This document shows, one piece after another, positions 23,201-30,596 of a stretch of 45,181 bases of DNA. Position 1 is the stretch's first letter, and the number at the start of each line of letters is the position of its first letter. The stretch is from a virus: IMG/VR virus record IMGVR_UViG_3300028388_003590, positions 1 to 45,181 of that record, one strand, 5' to 3'. Made by a program: the position numbers and the translations under genes. The notes under the pieces were generated by a model. The model made no database searches. It saw only the letters and a program-made list of their open reading frames with translations, and was not told the origin of the DNA.

Positions 23201-23595
23201 CAGGTATAGCGATTGTCCTTGGTGGTTTAGCCTACGCATTTGGCGCATTTGATAGTGAAGCTGATAAACTAAGTGATACAACAGTTAAACTCAAAGAAGA
23301 ACAAACTGTGTTGATAGGGCAAAATCCTAATAGTATGCTTGCTCAAAGCTCAGGGGCAGTCAGCCCAACAACCATGACTAGTCCAGAAATCTTTAACACT
23401 AACAATGAGACATCTTATCTAAGCTCTAGTCAATATATGCCTGCATCATCTACGACTCATGTAGAGGAACAAATTGGCACTGTATTGAACATTAACAATG
23501 TTAATGTAAGCAAGGTGAGTGACAGTAGCGATCTTCTTAAAAAGGTTAAGAGAAAAACCATTAATCTTGATGGTACTGATCGTAGTTTTGGTTAA
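20290..23595 (+). CDS. Tape measure protein
   Basis: At 1101 residues this is long enough to set a tail of roughly 165 nm, using the common 0.15 nm per residue rule. The N-terminus is helical (LSKIESKMDKYERSLKRTAKQQNK) and residues 100-220 carry the tape-measure core ETASIQLKNAMGLAGASDL, FTAKEVYKAFEALTTSGRT. Hydrophobic stretches near 560-600, 750-790 and 990-1040 (IALKHS..., PTFLVVGQLAGGLFVLGVVIV, WATLFWWVAGIAIVLGGLAYA) could insert into the host inner membrane during DNA injection. The end is Ser/Thr-rich. No lysozyme motif is seen. Confidence 0.95.
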   Translation: MATIAQNIELQLTGVNQMVASLSKIESKMDKYERSLKRTAKQQNKTKKSANQMTDQGLANIQAGLVQLSTYLLNMNVKLNNVFATMQKGFAETETASIQLKNAMGLAGASDLELQKKGYLGFQKTVEDVALRTQFTAKEVYKAFEALTTSGRTKEEAQAMLEPVLKLATASAGAIDLNEAIQIGIKSVTALDTEAKDMEKTLNKVFRTTQRSSVGIADMAGGLDSLRTSFLGFGKTEGISKEAELLGLLGLVKGGGSFGSAKEAAQQVKGFAGALSKLVSLANRKNLMGGKSRKNIKTQSLFSLFGFGSGGKFKLGSKEREQFNKAFSSQITELGKGFTKESFVERMFLGADGEKLGAKKVISNVLKAFSIMKGKLGEGGALSLLKDALGLDTAQITITALMGGLTKKLMSEGFKKDQVTTDLILGKLETFLRDIDKVDNDLGKAEGEFLKTLQGRLNLLSGAEDALSRTIFKHDVYANSALDTYTELVKSTNTLMQNNDSLASSVSFLGRSMQFLTGIGTNLGFMLTASATFSIALKHSMETAGVATTGLGATMGAFSKMFLAPTFLVVGQLAGGLFVLGVVIVSVMKYLSGAKSIGEGFKIVLDKVTTSAKAMGGMFQAVFNKDLNNRSIQDVTKSFFDLNSKITDTKYELSQLIDVDTGKAFSGQEKAVSELKSQLTQLSEEKSKLNKLFGVSGQEGLEMLNSDKLSGVGNSIAYVVDMLRNLGRGFMMIAQGMSVPIIASLGLVFESLRIAINLILTPFKALALIFGLASDESSAMAYVLKAVGFALGTLLGVFMAYKGVTMVVALTRAVGMSFLSLGDKITGAKNRLTQMNTNIGQFNINLRNQTNTGNQMIGFLGKLKLRFMALTGSVKDNNIAIKQVSDSNQKLANDNARLKNSLRGTVKGAGLAGGALFGLSEVARLLGFNQTADWLSGVGSVAIGLIPIISALTGVVTALSISWATLFWWVAGIAIVLGGLAYAFGAFDSEADKLSDTTVKLKEEQTVLIGQNPNSMLAQSSGAVSPTTMTSPEIFNTNNETSYLSSSQYMPASSTTHVEEQIGTVLNINNVNVSKVSDSSDLLKKVKRKTINLDGTDRSFG

Positions 23596-23614
23596 TCTTA
23601 GTTAGGAGCTTTAA

Positions 23615-24133
23615 ATGACAGTCGCTAATAATAATTTTGGTAGAAACACAAAAGGTAGACTTCAATCAATGCCAACAGTAGGTATAGCTTCTGAGCATAT
23701 ATTGGATTTTCAGTTTAATCCAACTACGATCAGCGAGAGTCGATCAGTCGATTACAATTACTCAGAGGGCCAAGGGCAACATTTACCTATGGCGCAATTT
23801 GGCAAATTGGGTGAAACAAAGATCAGCTTTAGCTTATTTATGTTTAGTCACAATGGCTTGGGAAAAGAGCTTAAATCTCTTAGACGACTAACATTGCCCA
23901 AGTTAGTGACAAGGCTCACATATTATGAGCAGGTACAACCTCACAAATACTACTTACAACTTGGTCAATATGGTACTTTTACGGGAGTAGTTGAGAATGT
24001 AGATATAGATGTTAGCCAGTATTCAAAAAAGACAATGACTCCGATAAGATTAACAGCAAGCATTGATTTTGTTGTTATCAGTACAGGGTTAGCAAGCGAT
24101 GTAAGCCGCCTAAAGGATATGGGTGATCTATGA
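23615..24133 (+). CDS. Baseplate hub tube-initiator protein (CIS_tube-like)
   Basis: The 172-residue protein has a beta-barrel pattern starting HILDFQFNPTTISESRSVDYNYS, typical of the CIS_tube domain of contractile injection systems and of small hub proteins on which the tube starts. It continues with KISFSLFMFSHNG and ends with a long strand (PIRLTASIDFVVIS). It follows the tape measure and precedes the LysM/gp53-like gene with a 4-base overlap, the order found in many contractile tails. Ribosome binding site TAGGAG is good. Confidence 0.8.
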   Translation: MTVANNNFGRNTKGRLQSMPTVGIASEHILDFQFNPTTISESRSVDYNYSEGQGQHLPMAQFGKLGETKISFSLFMFSHNGLGKELKSLRRLTLPKLVTRLTYYEQVQPHKYYLQLGQYGTFTGVVENVDIDVSQYSKKTMTPIRLTASIDFVVISTGLASDVSRLKDMGDL

Positions 24134-24459
24134 GTCTTATTACAACTAAGAGCCGATATAAAGAGTATGGATTAGTGGTGTACTACGAGTATGCAGAGTC
24201 AGCTAGGGCTTTTGACTCTATACCTGCGAGGGAAACACTTACTACACTATTAAGACCTACTACCTTTAATTCAAGCTTGGACTTAATTATACACACTATT
24301 AAGCTGGGCGAGGACATACACAAGCTTGCCTTACATTATTATGGTGACGCTCGATTTTGGTGGTTTATTGCTGACTACAACCCTTTACTAGATGTTAATA
24401 ATCTCAAAGAGGGCGATCAAGTATCTATTCCACCAAATAGAGAAGTTAATGCTTACTAG
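24130..24459 (+). CDS. gp53-like baseplate wedge protein with LysM-like fold
   Basis: This 109-residue protein has a C-terminal LysM-like segment: IKLGEDIHKLALHYYGDARFWW, followed by FIADYNPLL and GDQVSIPPNREV. In T4 gp53 and related baseplate proteins this fold sits in the core of the baseplate instead of binding peptidoglycan. The N-terminal part (about 1-55) is a short beta region. It overlaps the tube-initiator gene by ATGA and is followed closely by the hub gene. Confidence 0.85.
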   Translation: MSLITTKSRYKEYGLVVYYEYAESARAFDSIPARETLTTLLRPTTFNSSLDLIIHTIKLGEDIHKLALHYYGDARFWWFIADYNPLLDVNNLKEGDQVSIPPNREVNAY

Positions 24460-24471
24460 GGGGGATAAGTT

Positions 24472-26892
24472 ATGCCAAGCCAAAGACCAAAGAAAAGAAA
24501 AGCTAAAGTCTCACAGAAAAAGAGAACAGCGAAGCCTGTAAAAAGAGCATCCACCCGTAAACCAAGCAGAGAGCCTACTGAATACTCAGTAGAACCAAAA
24601 AACGCGATAGTGAATGATGCTTATAAAGAGAGTATAGCTACTAAAATTGGTCTTACAGAGCTTCAACCTTATGTTTGGATAACTCTTAAAGGCGATAATA
24701 ACTTAGAATCAAGTTTTTACGCAACAAGCAATGAAGCATTTACAAGTAGCTTCGTACCAAGCCGACATGGTTTGAAATCTGTTAATCTGTCAAATGAGGT
24801 AGGCAAATACCCTAAAGTCGAGTTTGATTTATACGTTCCAGATTATCGTAAACTAGATTTCAGTATGCAAGTGGGTGATGTGAAAAGAGATAATCACCCA
24901 GGTAGACCTTTAGAGAAGTTTAGGATTGGGGCTAGGTTTGATGTCAAGTGGGGCTACTCAAGTAGCTATACGATATGGAAAGACTTTAAAGTCATTGAGA
25001 GAGACATCTCCTTTGACGAGGGAACAGCCATTTTATCAGTGACAGGGATTATAGGCGCAAGATTAAGGGCCACAACATCTTCTGAGGTCTTTACAAATAC
25101 TTATGGGTACTCTGCGGTTGACCAGATAGCAGAATTATTAGACTTAAGTGTTAATAAAGAGGAACTTTTAGCAGAAGAACTATCAAAGTTTTATGACGAG
25201 AATGAGCAATTAGTCATGGCGGGTAGTGACCTAGGTATGGCCATGTGGAAAACTAGTCAAAAGTTTGATGTTGAGATGTATTTTAATCCTGAGATTAAAG
25301 AGGTTCGATTTAGTACACCTTTTAAGTATGAGTTAATCAAAAGAGGAGCTAGACCATTAAAAATGATCTATGGCTTTCCTACATCCATTATCTCTACGAT
25401 TGATGTGGAAACAAAGTTTCCAAAGAAAAAAGGTACTGGTAAAGGAGTTAAAAAATCTAACTCTCAAGATGTTGGTGGCATAACAACAAAAAAGGGTAAA
25501 AAGGGTGACACTGTATTTAGTGTAGTCGTGGCAGGTCGCATCTCTATTGGCGGTAATATACTAGACATAGGTAATCCTTTAGCGCTTGCCAATAGCTTAC
25601 AACCAAAATGGGTATTCAGTACCTTAGATGAAAAGGGCAATAATAAACCCAGTAATGCAATCACGAATGCTTACAAAGTTTATCCTCGCTCTCAAGGGTA
25701 TGAGGTTAAGCTCGACTCAGACGTTAATGTCATTAATGATGTAAATAACACTAAGGCGGTAAAGGTATTTAAAAAAGTCACCTTATCCAAAGGTAAAACA
25801 ATAGTGTATGAAGAAAAGGAAGCCACTCTTACAGAGTATAATAAAAGAGTGATTCCTAGAGTTAGAGCAAATCAGATTGCAGTAAAGGTGCTAGGTTTAA
25901 AAGGGAGTGATAAGATTCTGTATGCTGAATACACAGTACCCAAAGAGTCTACTGATCAAGATCAGAGAAGAACAAGTGAATCTTCAAAGAAGAAAGAACA
26001 ATCACCACCTACAACCACAGTAGAAGCTACTTCCAAGAATGACCCATCGGCTCCAGAGGGTGAGGAAACAGAAGATCGCTATGTATGGAAAAATGTGTCA
26101 AAGGCTTATCATAGATTCCAAACTGACGCAGGTCGAAAGAATGACCCTAATACAGTAGCTAGTAAAAAAGATTTAGAAGATAAGTTAGCAGAGCTTCAAA
26201 AGCAAGCGGGTAAGAATGGTAATCAATATAAGATTGTAGAGAGAACCACAAAGGCAAAAGATAGTGGTGGCCGAGAATACGACAAGGATTACATTGTTGA
26301 GATTATGGAGAGGGTGAAAATCAGAAATGACCCTGCCAAAGCAGATAGCTCTAATGGTGAATCAACAAATAATGCTGAAAGTTCATCTGTTGATGACAAT
26401 GCTTCATCACCCTTTGCTCCCGTTGCACTGGGTGCAAGATCAAGCAATAGTAGTAAGAGAGTAGCTTTAACTAAATTAACGATTGGTCTTAAAACAGGCG
26501 ATTGGACTATGAGAGTGGGTAAGCTTATAGAATTGGTTGATCTTTATAAGACAATAGATGGCTTCTACTATGTAATAAGAGAAGAACATACGATTGATAC
26601 AAATGGTTTCAATACAGAAATCGAATGTCGCAAAGCGAGTCGTAAAGAGATAAATACTTATGGTCGAAATCGAATTACAGCTAAAGGGAGTAAGGGCAAT
26701 AAAGGTAAAGAATCAAAAAACAAAGGCACAAGAGAGTCAGCTAATGATGAAAAGGCAGGGTTAGGTGACAAAATTGATGTCGTTAATATGACTCTTAAGA
26801 AAAAAGAATCTCAAAGGGAAGCTGATAGACAAGCAAAGTTAAGAGCTAAGAGAGAAAGAGATCGCTTAAATGACATGAGAGATTTATTTTAG
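24472..26892 (+). CDS. Baseplate hub protein (gpD/gp27-like) with large insertion
   Basis: The 806-residue product has a basic, disordered N-terminus (KKRKAKVSQKKRTAKPVKRA, about 5-45), hub-like beta domains (about 60-300, with IGARFDVKWGYSSSYTIWKD, VIERDISFDEGTAILSVTG and WKTSQKFDVEMYFNPEIKEVRF), and a final hub domain near 665-725 (LKTGDWTMRVGKLIELVDLY, GFYYVIREEHTIDTNGF). Between them is about 300 residues of extra sequence with Lys-, Ser- and Glu-rich linkers. Hubs form a trimer between spike and tube. The C-terminal 80 residues are again charged and helical. The insertion is unlike the compact hubs of Mu or P2. Confidence 0.87.
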   Translation: MPSQRPKKRKAKVSQKKRTAKPVKRASTRKPSREPTEYSVEPKNAIVNDAYKESIATKIGLTELQPYVWITLKGDNNLESSFYATSNEAFTSSFVPSRHGLKSVNLSNEVGKYPKVEFDLYVPDYRKLDFSMQVGDVKRDNHPGRPLEKFRIGARFDVKWGYSSSYTIWKDFKVIERDISFDEGTAILSVTGIIGARLRATTSSEVFTNTYGYSAVDQIAELLDLSVNKEELLAEELSKFYDENEQLVMAGSDLGMAMWKTSQKFDVEMYFNPEIKEVRFSTPFKYELIKRGARPLKMIYGFPTSIISTIDVETKFPKKKGTGKGVKKSNSQDVGGITTKKGKKGDTVFSVVVAGRISIGGNILDIGNPLALANSLQPKWVFSTLDEKGNNKPSNAITNAYKVYPRSQGYEVKLDSDVNVINDVNNTKAVKVFKKVTLSKGKTIVYEEKEATLTEYNKRVIPRVRANQIAVKVLGLKGSDKILYAEYTVPKESTDQDQRRTSESSKKKEQSPPTTTVEATSKNDPSAPEGEETEDRYVWKNVSKAYHRFQTDAGRKNDPNTVASKKDLEDKLAELQKQAGKNGNQYKIVERTTKAKDSGGREYDKDYIVEIMERVKIRNDPAKADSSNGESTNNAESSSVDDNASSPFAPVALGARSSNSSKRVALTKLTIGLKTGDWTMRVGKLIELVDLYKTIDGFYYVIREEHTIDTNGFNTEIECRKASRKEINTYGRNRITAKGSKGNKGKESKNKGTRESANDEKAGLGDKIDVVNMTLKKKESQREADRQAKLRAKRERDRLNDMRDLF

Positions 26893-26936
26893 TGAAACAC
26901 CTCTCCCTTATATAGATGTATGATTAGGTAATAAAT

Positions 26937-28304
26937 ATGGATAACGCAGAATACCAAAGACGCTATTATGGCCGAGTTTATGGCAAACGTAGAGCTAGAG
27001 TGGCAGACAACCAAGACCCTGAAAAAAGGGGTCGTATTAAAGTAGAGAATACTGAGTTGTATGGCACAACCTTATCGCCTTGGTGTATGCCCTCTTATCC
27101 ATTCTATGGTGGCCGAGACTGTGGTTTTTTCTCAGTACCCCCTTTGGGTTCACTAGTTTGGATTGAGTGTGAGGAAGGTATACCAGAGTACCCTATATAC
27201 TCAGGTGGTTTTTTTGATAACGTTACCGATGGGCACTTTAGTGATGGTACTGAGGTAGAGGATAGCTTAGAGTTTCAATCTGAGCCTAGCTCAGTGCCAC
27301 CTCATGGCCGAGCGCATTATGATGGAAGTGATTTTGGTAATCTAAAAGGCTCTTATGGTGTGCCTGCATCTTCTTTTGAAGCTGAGTATGGCGAGGTCAC
27401 CATATTGCAAACCAAGACAGGTCACCGCTTAGAGTTTGATGATACAAGTGGTGGTGAGCGTATTGAGATTCACCATGCTAAAGGTGCGCATATTGAGATT
27501 TTACCAGATGGTTCAATCAACATTGCAACTGAGGGGAATATACTAACTAGATCATCTAGTCGTAAAGAGTTTGTCATAAACGATAGGGAAGAAACAGTTG
27601 GTAGTCATAAAGAGACTATTAATGGTGATCAACAGTCTAATATAGGCGGTGAGTCTACAACAAACGTAAATGGGGCTGTCAACTTATCTGCTGATACTGC
27701 AAGTGCCGACATAGATGGCCTTATTCAAGTTGAGGGTGGCTCTCTAAAAGCTACTATCTCAAATTTGTTAGATATAAGTTGTGGCAACGATTTATTATTA
27801 ACATCTTTTGGCAATATAGATTTAACAAGTGCGAATAAAGGGTTCTTTAGTTTCTCTAACGCTTTAGAAGTACCTACTTTGCCTTATGTTGCAGACTCCT
27901 TAACAATACAAGGATTAAATGGGAATGTAAGTATTACAAGCTCTGATTTACTAGGAGTAAATTATGGGTTGTTAGCTAGAGGTGGAGTAAGTCCTCAAGT
28001 ATATCTTGGTAATCTTAGTTTGCCTGAGTCCGTATTAAGTGTAAGTAGTGTACCTTTGATCAAAGAGCCTGCAATCATGGGTACTCAAATGAGTCTGTTA
28101 TTAGAGAGTATTTTTACTGCCCTAGATGCCTTTTTTACTTTAACATCTACGGGCGGTGTGACTCCTGGGTTCGGTGGGCCTAATCCTGTTTTGGGAACCG
28201 CTTCGACAACCGCTCAATTAGCTTTGGCTACTGCTAAACAGACATTTATGAACCCCGCAAGCCCATTAATCACCTCTGACTGTGTATATTTAAGTAAGGT
28301 ATAA
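26937..28304 (+). CDS. Baseplate spike protein (gp5/VgrG-like)
   Basis: The trimeric spike punctures the outer membrane. The OB-fold is about residues 12-110 (RVYGKRRARVADNQDPEKRGRIKV, WCMPSYPFYGG, FFSVPPLGSLVWIECEEG). Strands typical of spike stems follow (TKTGHRLEFDDTSGGERIEIHH, GAHIEILPDGSINIAT), then beta-helix repeats (REETVGSHKETINGDQQSNIGG) and finally a domain ending ITSDCVYLSKV. No lysozyme domain is present, unlike T4 gp5. The start has GGTAAT, a weak binding site, but the ORF begins cleanly. Confidence 0.92.
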   Translation: MDNAEYQRRYYGRVYGKRRARVADNQDPEKRGRIKVENTELYGTTLSPWCMPSYPFYGGRDCGFFSVPPLGSLVWIECEEGIPEYPIYSGGFFDNVTDGHFSDGTEVEDSLEFQSEPSSVPPHGRAHYDGSDFGNLKGSYGVPASSFEAEYGEVTILQTKTGHRLEFDDTSGGERIEIHHAKGAHIEILPDGSINIATEGNILTRSSSRKEFVINDREETVGSHKETINGDQQSNIGGESTTNVNGAVNLSADTASADIDGLIQVEGGSLKATISNLLDISCGNDLLLTSFGNIDLTSANKGFFSFSNALEVPTLPYVADSLTIQGLNGNVSITSSDLLGVNYGLLARGGVSPQVYLGNLSLPESVLSVSSVPLIKEPAIMGTQMSLLLESIFTALDAFFTLTSTGGVTPGFGGPNPVLGTASTTAQLALATAKQTFMNPASPLITSDCVYLSKV

Positions 28305-28307
28305 CTC

Positions 28308-28646
28308 ATGGCATTAAACGTACAACAATTAGCCACTGCTTTGGCGCAAGCTGACATTACAGTAATTAATAATATATATGCACGAAGCGCGACTTCGGGT
28401 GCAGTGCCACCAGTGATAGAGGAAGATGAATTAGAAGCCATTAACCAACGTGCCAACTTGTATGCTCAAGCAATTTACACTTGGGTCTTAACAGCCACAG
28501 TGAATACGAATGTGAATACTAATGTGACAACTACTCACGCTCCAGGAACAATTAATGTGACGGGTACTGCGGTTGCGCAAACAAACCCTGCACCTATTGC
28601 AGGTACAGGGGCAGGCACAGGCACAGGGATAGGTACCCTATCTTGA
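28308..28646 (+). CDS. Small virion-type protein with Thr/Gly-rich C-terminus
   Basis: The N-terminal 65 residues are helical (VQQLATALAQADITVINNIY, DELEAINQRANLYAQAIY). The rest is Thr/Asn/Val- and Gly-rich (VNTNVNTNVTTTHAPG, GTGAGTGTGIG), like short fibrous or tip segments. It is encoded directly after the spike, where tip or PAAR-like proteins are often found, but no PAAR motif is seen. The sequence stops 1 base into a copy of the 14-bp word. Confidence 0.6.
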   Translation: MALNVQQLATALAQADITVINNIYARSATSGAVPPVIEEDELEAINQRANLYAQAIYTWVLTATVNTNVNTNVTTTHAPGTINVTGTAVAQTNPAPIAGTGAGTGTGIGTLS

Positions 28647-28659
28647 GTTTCCAACAACT
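28646..28659 (+). repeat. Recurrent 14-bp word, intergenic copy after the spike block
   Basis: This is an exact AGTTTCCAACAACT, 12 bases before the ATG at 28672, in the only gap of this part of the operon. The identity with the copy at 6755 extends to 19 bases (GAGTTTCCAACAACTTTTT). Confidence 0.85.
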
Positions 28660-28671
28660 TTTTGAGGTAAT

Positions 28672-28986
28672 ATGAGCGACTTAAAAATAAAAGAGCTAGA
28701 ATCTTCTTTAGTACCTATTTGGGAACAAAAAGGAATGACTGCCGAAGAATATGCAAGTGATCTTAGTGAGCGTATAGGGCAAGTTAATGATATACTCAAT
28801 GGTAGACGTAAGGACACTTCAATAGTAAAATCAACGCTTAAAGACACGTTAGAGTTTATAACGTGGGCAAGTGCTAAAAAAGAGCTAACCTCTGCGGTGG
28901 CTTTATTAAGAGCAGAATTAGTCAAAGCAAAAGGCAGAAGTCATGGCAGAAAACCCAATAGAAGCACAACAAAGAGGCCCCACTAG
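28672..28986 (+). CDS. Hypothetical protein, 104 aa
   Basis: This is a helical, charged protein (IKELESSLVPIWEQKGMTA, YASDLSERIGQVNDIL) with a basic tail (KGRSHGRKPNRSTTKRPH). The binding site GAGG precedes the ATG. The last 44 bases overlap the next gene in another frame, and the basic tail is encoded entirely there. No family recognised. Its place among baseplate genes suggests a virion or assembly role. Confidence 0.6.
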   Translation: MSDLKIKELESSLVPIWEQKGMTAEEYASDLSERIGQVNDILNGRRKDTSIVKSTLKDTLEFITWASAKKELTSAVALLRAELVKAKGRSHGRKPNRSTTKRPH

Positions 28987-30217
28987 AGAAGATAGTTGGA
29001 AAGAGTTTAATGACACTTACTCACCTAACTTTGAGTTGCAATGGGGTTTAGGTGTTGACGCAGTGGCAGTATTAGACGCGCTGGGTATTGATCGCTTGGT
29101 GATCGAGGGGCTTTTAGGTGGCATAGACGCTTTTGTAGATTCATTAAACTTTTTAATAGATGTAATAGAGGGCGGGATTGAAATACTTTCAACTTTCCTA
29201 GAGTTTGGTACGGATGTCTTTGAAGCTTTAATTAGTGGTATTCAAGAGCTTGTTAGGAACCTAATCAACATTTTTACAGGGATTAGCATAAATACTCTGT
29301 ACCATTTCCCAACAAACCCAAGAACAAGGAAAACACCTGACCAAATTATTTATGATGTTGGTTTAGCGTATTTAGATGAAAATGACCCTAATCGACCAGT
29401 GACTATCACAGAGTCGTATGGTGTAGTCCTTATGGCGATTTGGAGCTTACCTAATCTCAACGCTCTTATGGATGTCTTTGAGAGGTTAAAAAGTCGGTTT
29501 GATAGAATTGCCACAGACTCAAATGAGATAATTGGTAGGTACTCTAAAAGAAACGAAAGATTTAGGAGTCAAGATTACTTAAAAAGAGGTGGCTCTGGCA
29601 TGAATCCCGATTTCAATCTTGAGATTAACTTAGAGGACTTTTCAGCGATAAGAGATTTGGTAAAAGGTTTAGTAAAGGTCTTAAATGGATTGGAAAGTGG
29701 TAAATCATACACTCAAGCTTTCAGGGATATAGTAGAGTTAGCAAAAAGACGAATACTTAGTACAACTAATCAAATCCAAGCTGTTCTTACCGCGATTGAT
29801 AACATTGCAGAGATTTTTGCTTTTGGTGATGCAAACACAGTTCTTTTACTAGCAGGCTCAGGCACATCAGATGACTTCTCTAGGGCAATCATTAATAGCC
29901 CTAACCATGAGAGCTATCCTAGGCGTGATTTAGCAGAAGAATCAGAAAATGCGATAGAGCCTAGAGGAATACCTAATGAGGAATCATTAATTAGGGCAAG
30001 AGAATCACTATACAGTGGTGCTTTTCTAATCCACGCCCAAGCGCCCGACCTTGTTGGCGGGGCTGATAAGATTTACAACTTGTTTAGTGCTTTAACTCAA
30101 AAGTATGAAGCTACTGAGAATCAATACAATGTTATCTCACAAAGATTAAATGAGAACTTTAGTCGTGTTGCTCAACGAGATACTGGCGAATACAATGCTA
30201 ATGGCTTTAAGGAGTAA
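28943..30217 (+). CDS. Baseplate-region protein with hydrophobic helix, 424 aa
   Basis: After a polar N-terminus the protein has a long hydrophobic/amphipathic region (about 35-115: LGVDAVAVLDALGIDRLVIE, SLNFLIDVIEGGIEILSTF, LVRNLINIFTGISINTLYHF) and then helical soluble sequence to the end. The hydrophobic part could be packed inside the baseplate or act as a membrane-active segment during injection. It lies between the spike and gp25-like genes. I cannot assign a family. It ends 3 bases before the next gene. Confidence 0.6.
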   Translation: MAENPIEAQQRGPTREDSWKEFNDTYSPNFELQWGLGVDAVAVLDALGIDRLVIEGLLGGIDAFVDSLNFLIDVIEGGIEILSTFLEFGTDVFEALISGIQELVRNLINIFTGISINTLYHFPTNPRTRKTPDQIIYDVGLAYLDENDPNRPVTITESYGVVLMAIWSLPNLNALMDVFERLKSRFDRIATDSNEIIGRYSKRNERFRSQDYLKRGGSGMNPDFNLEINLEDFSAIRDLVKGLVKVLNGLESGKSYTQAFRDIVELAKRRILSTTNQIQAVLTAIDNIAEIFAFGDANTVLLLAGSGTSDDFSRAIINSPNHESYPRRDLAEESENAIEPRGIPNEESLIRARESLYSGAFLIHAQAPDLVGGADKIYNLFSALTQKYEATENQYNVISQRLNENFSRVAQRDTGEYNANGFKE

Positions 30218-30220
30218 GGT

Positions 30221-30586
30221 ATGCCTATTTTAAAAGGGTTAAGCTTTCCAATTAGCTTTAATAAACGTGGCTCCCTCTCTCAGAGTGAGGGGCTAACCAA
30301 AATCAAAGAGAACCTTAAGGCATTAGTGCTTACCGCAGTAGGTGAGCGAAGAATGAATCCTCATGTAGGGGCTTCGGGCTATGAGTATATGTTTAGAAAT
30401 TTAGATGAATCAGAGATAAGCATACTCAAGTATCAAATAAGAATGGGTCTTGAAGCGGGTGAAAGCCGAGTGACCATAGTAAACGTCACTATTACTCAAC
30501 CTGACCAAGAGGGTCAGTTATTAATCGACATCTCTTTTAGAGTTGATACGACAAATGAGTTTGAAAATCTTACGTTCTATATATAG
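30221..30586 (+). CDS. gp25-like baseplate wedge protein (GPW/gp25 family)
   Basis: This protein joins the inner baseplate to the sheath. The 121-residue product shows the family pattern: the N-terminal GLSFPISFNKRGSL, KIKENLKALVLTAVGERRMNPHVGASGYEY and the closing VTITQPDQEGQLLIDISFRV. The GERRMNP motif is the most conserved part of the family. It is short-spaced with the baseplate J-like gene downstream, as in Mu and P2. Confidence 0.94.
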   Translation: MPILKGLSFPISFNKRGSLSQSEGLTKIKENLKALVLTAVGERRMNPHVGASGYEYMFRNLDESEISILKYQIRMGLEAGESRVTIVNVTITQPDQEGQLLIDISFRVDTTNEFENLTFYI

Positions 30587-30596
30587 GAGTTAAGTT

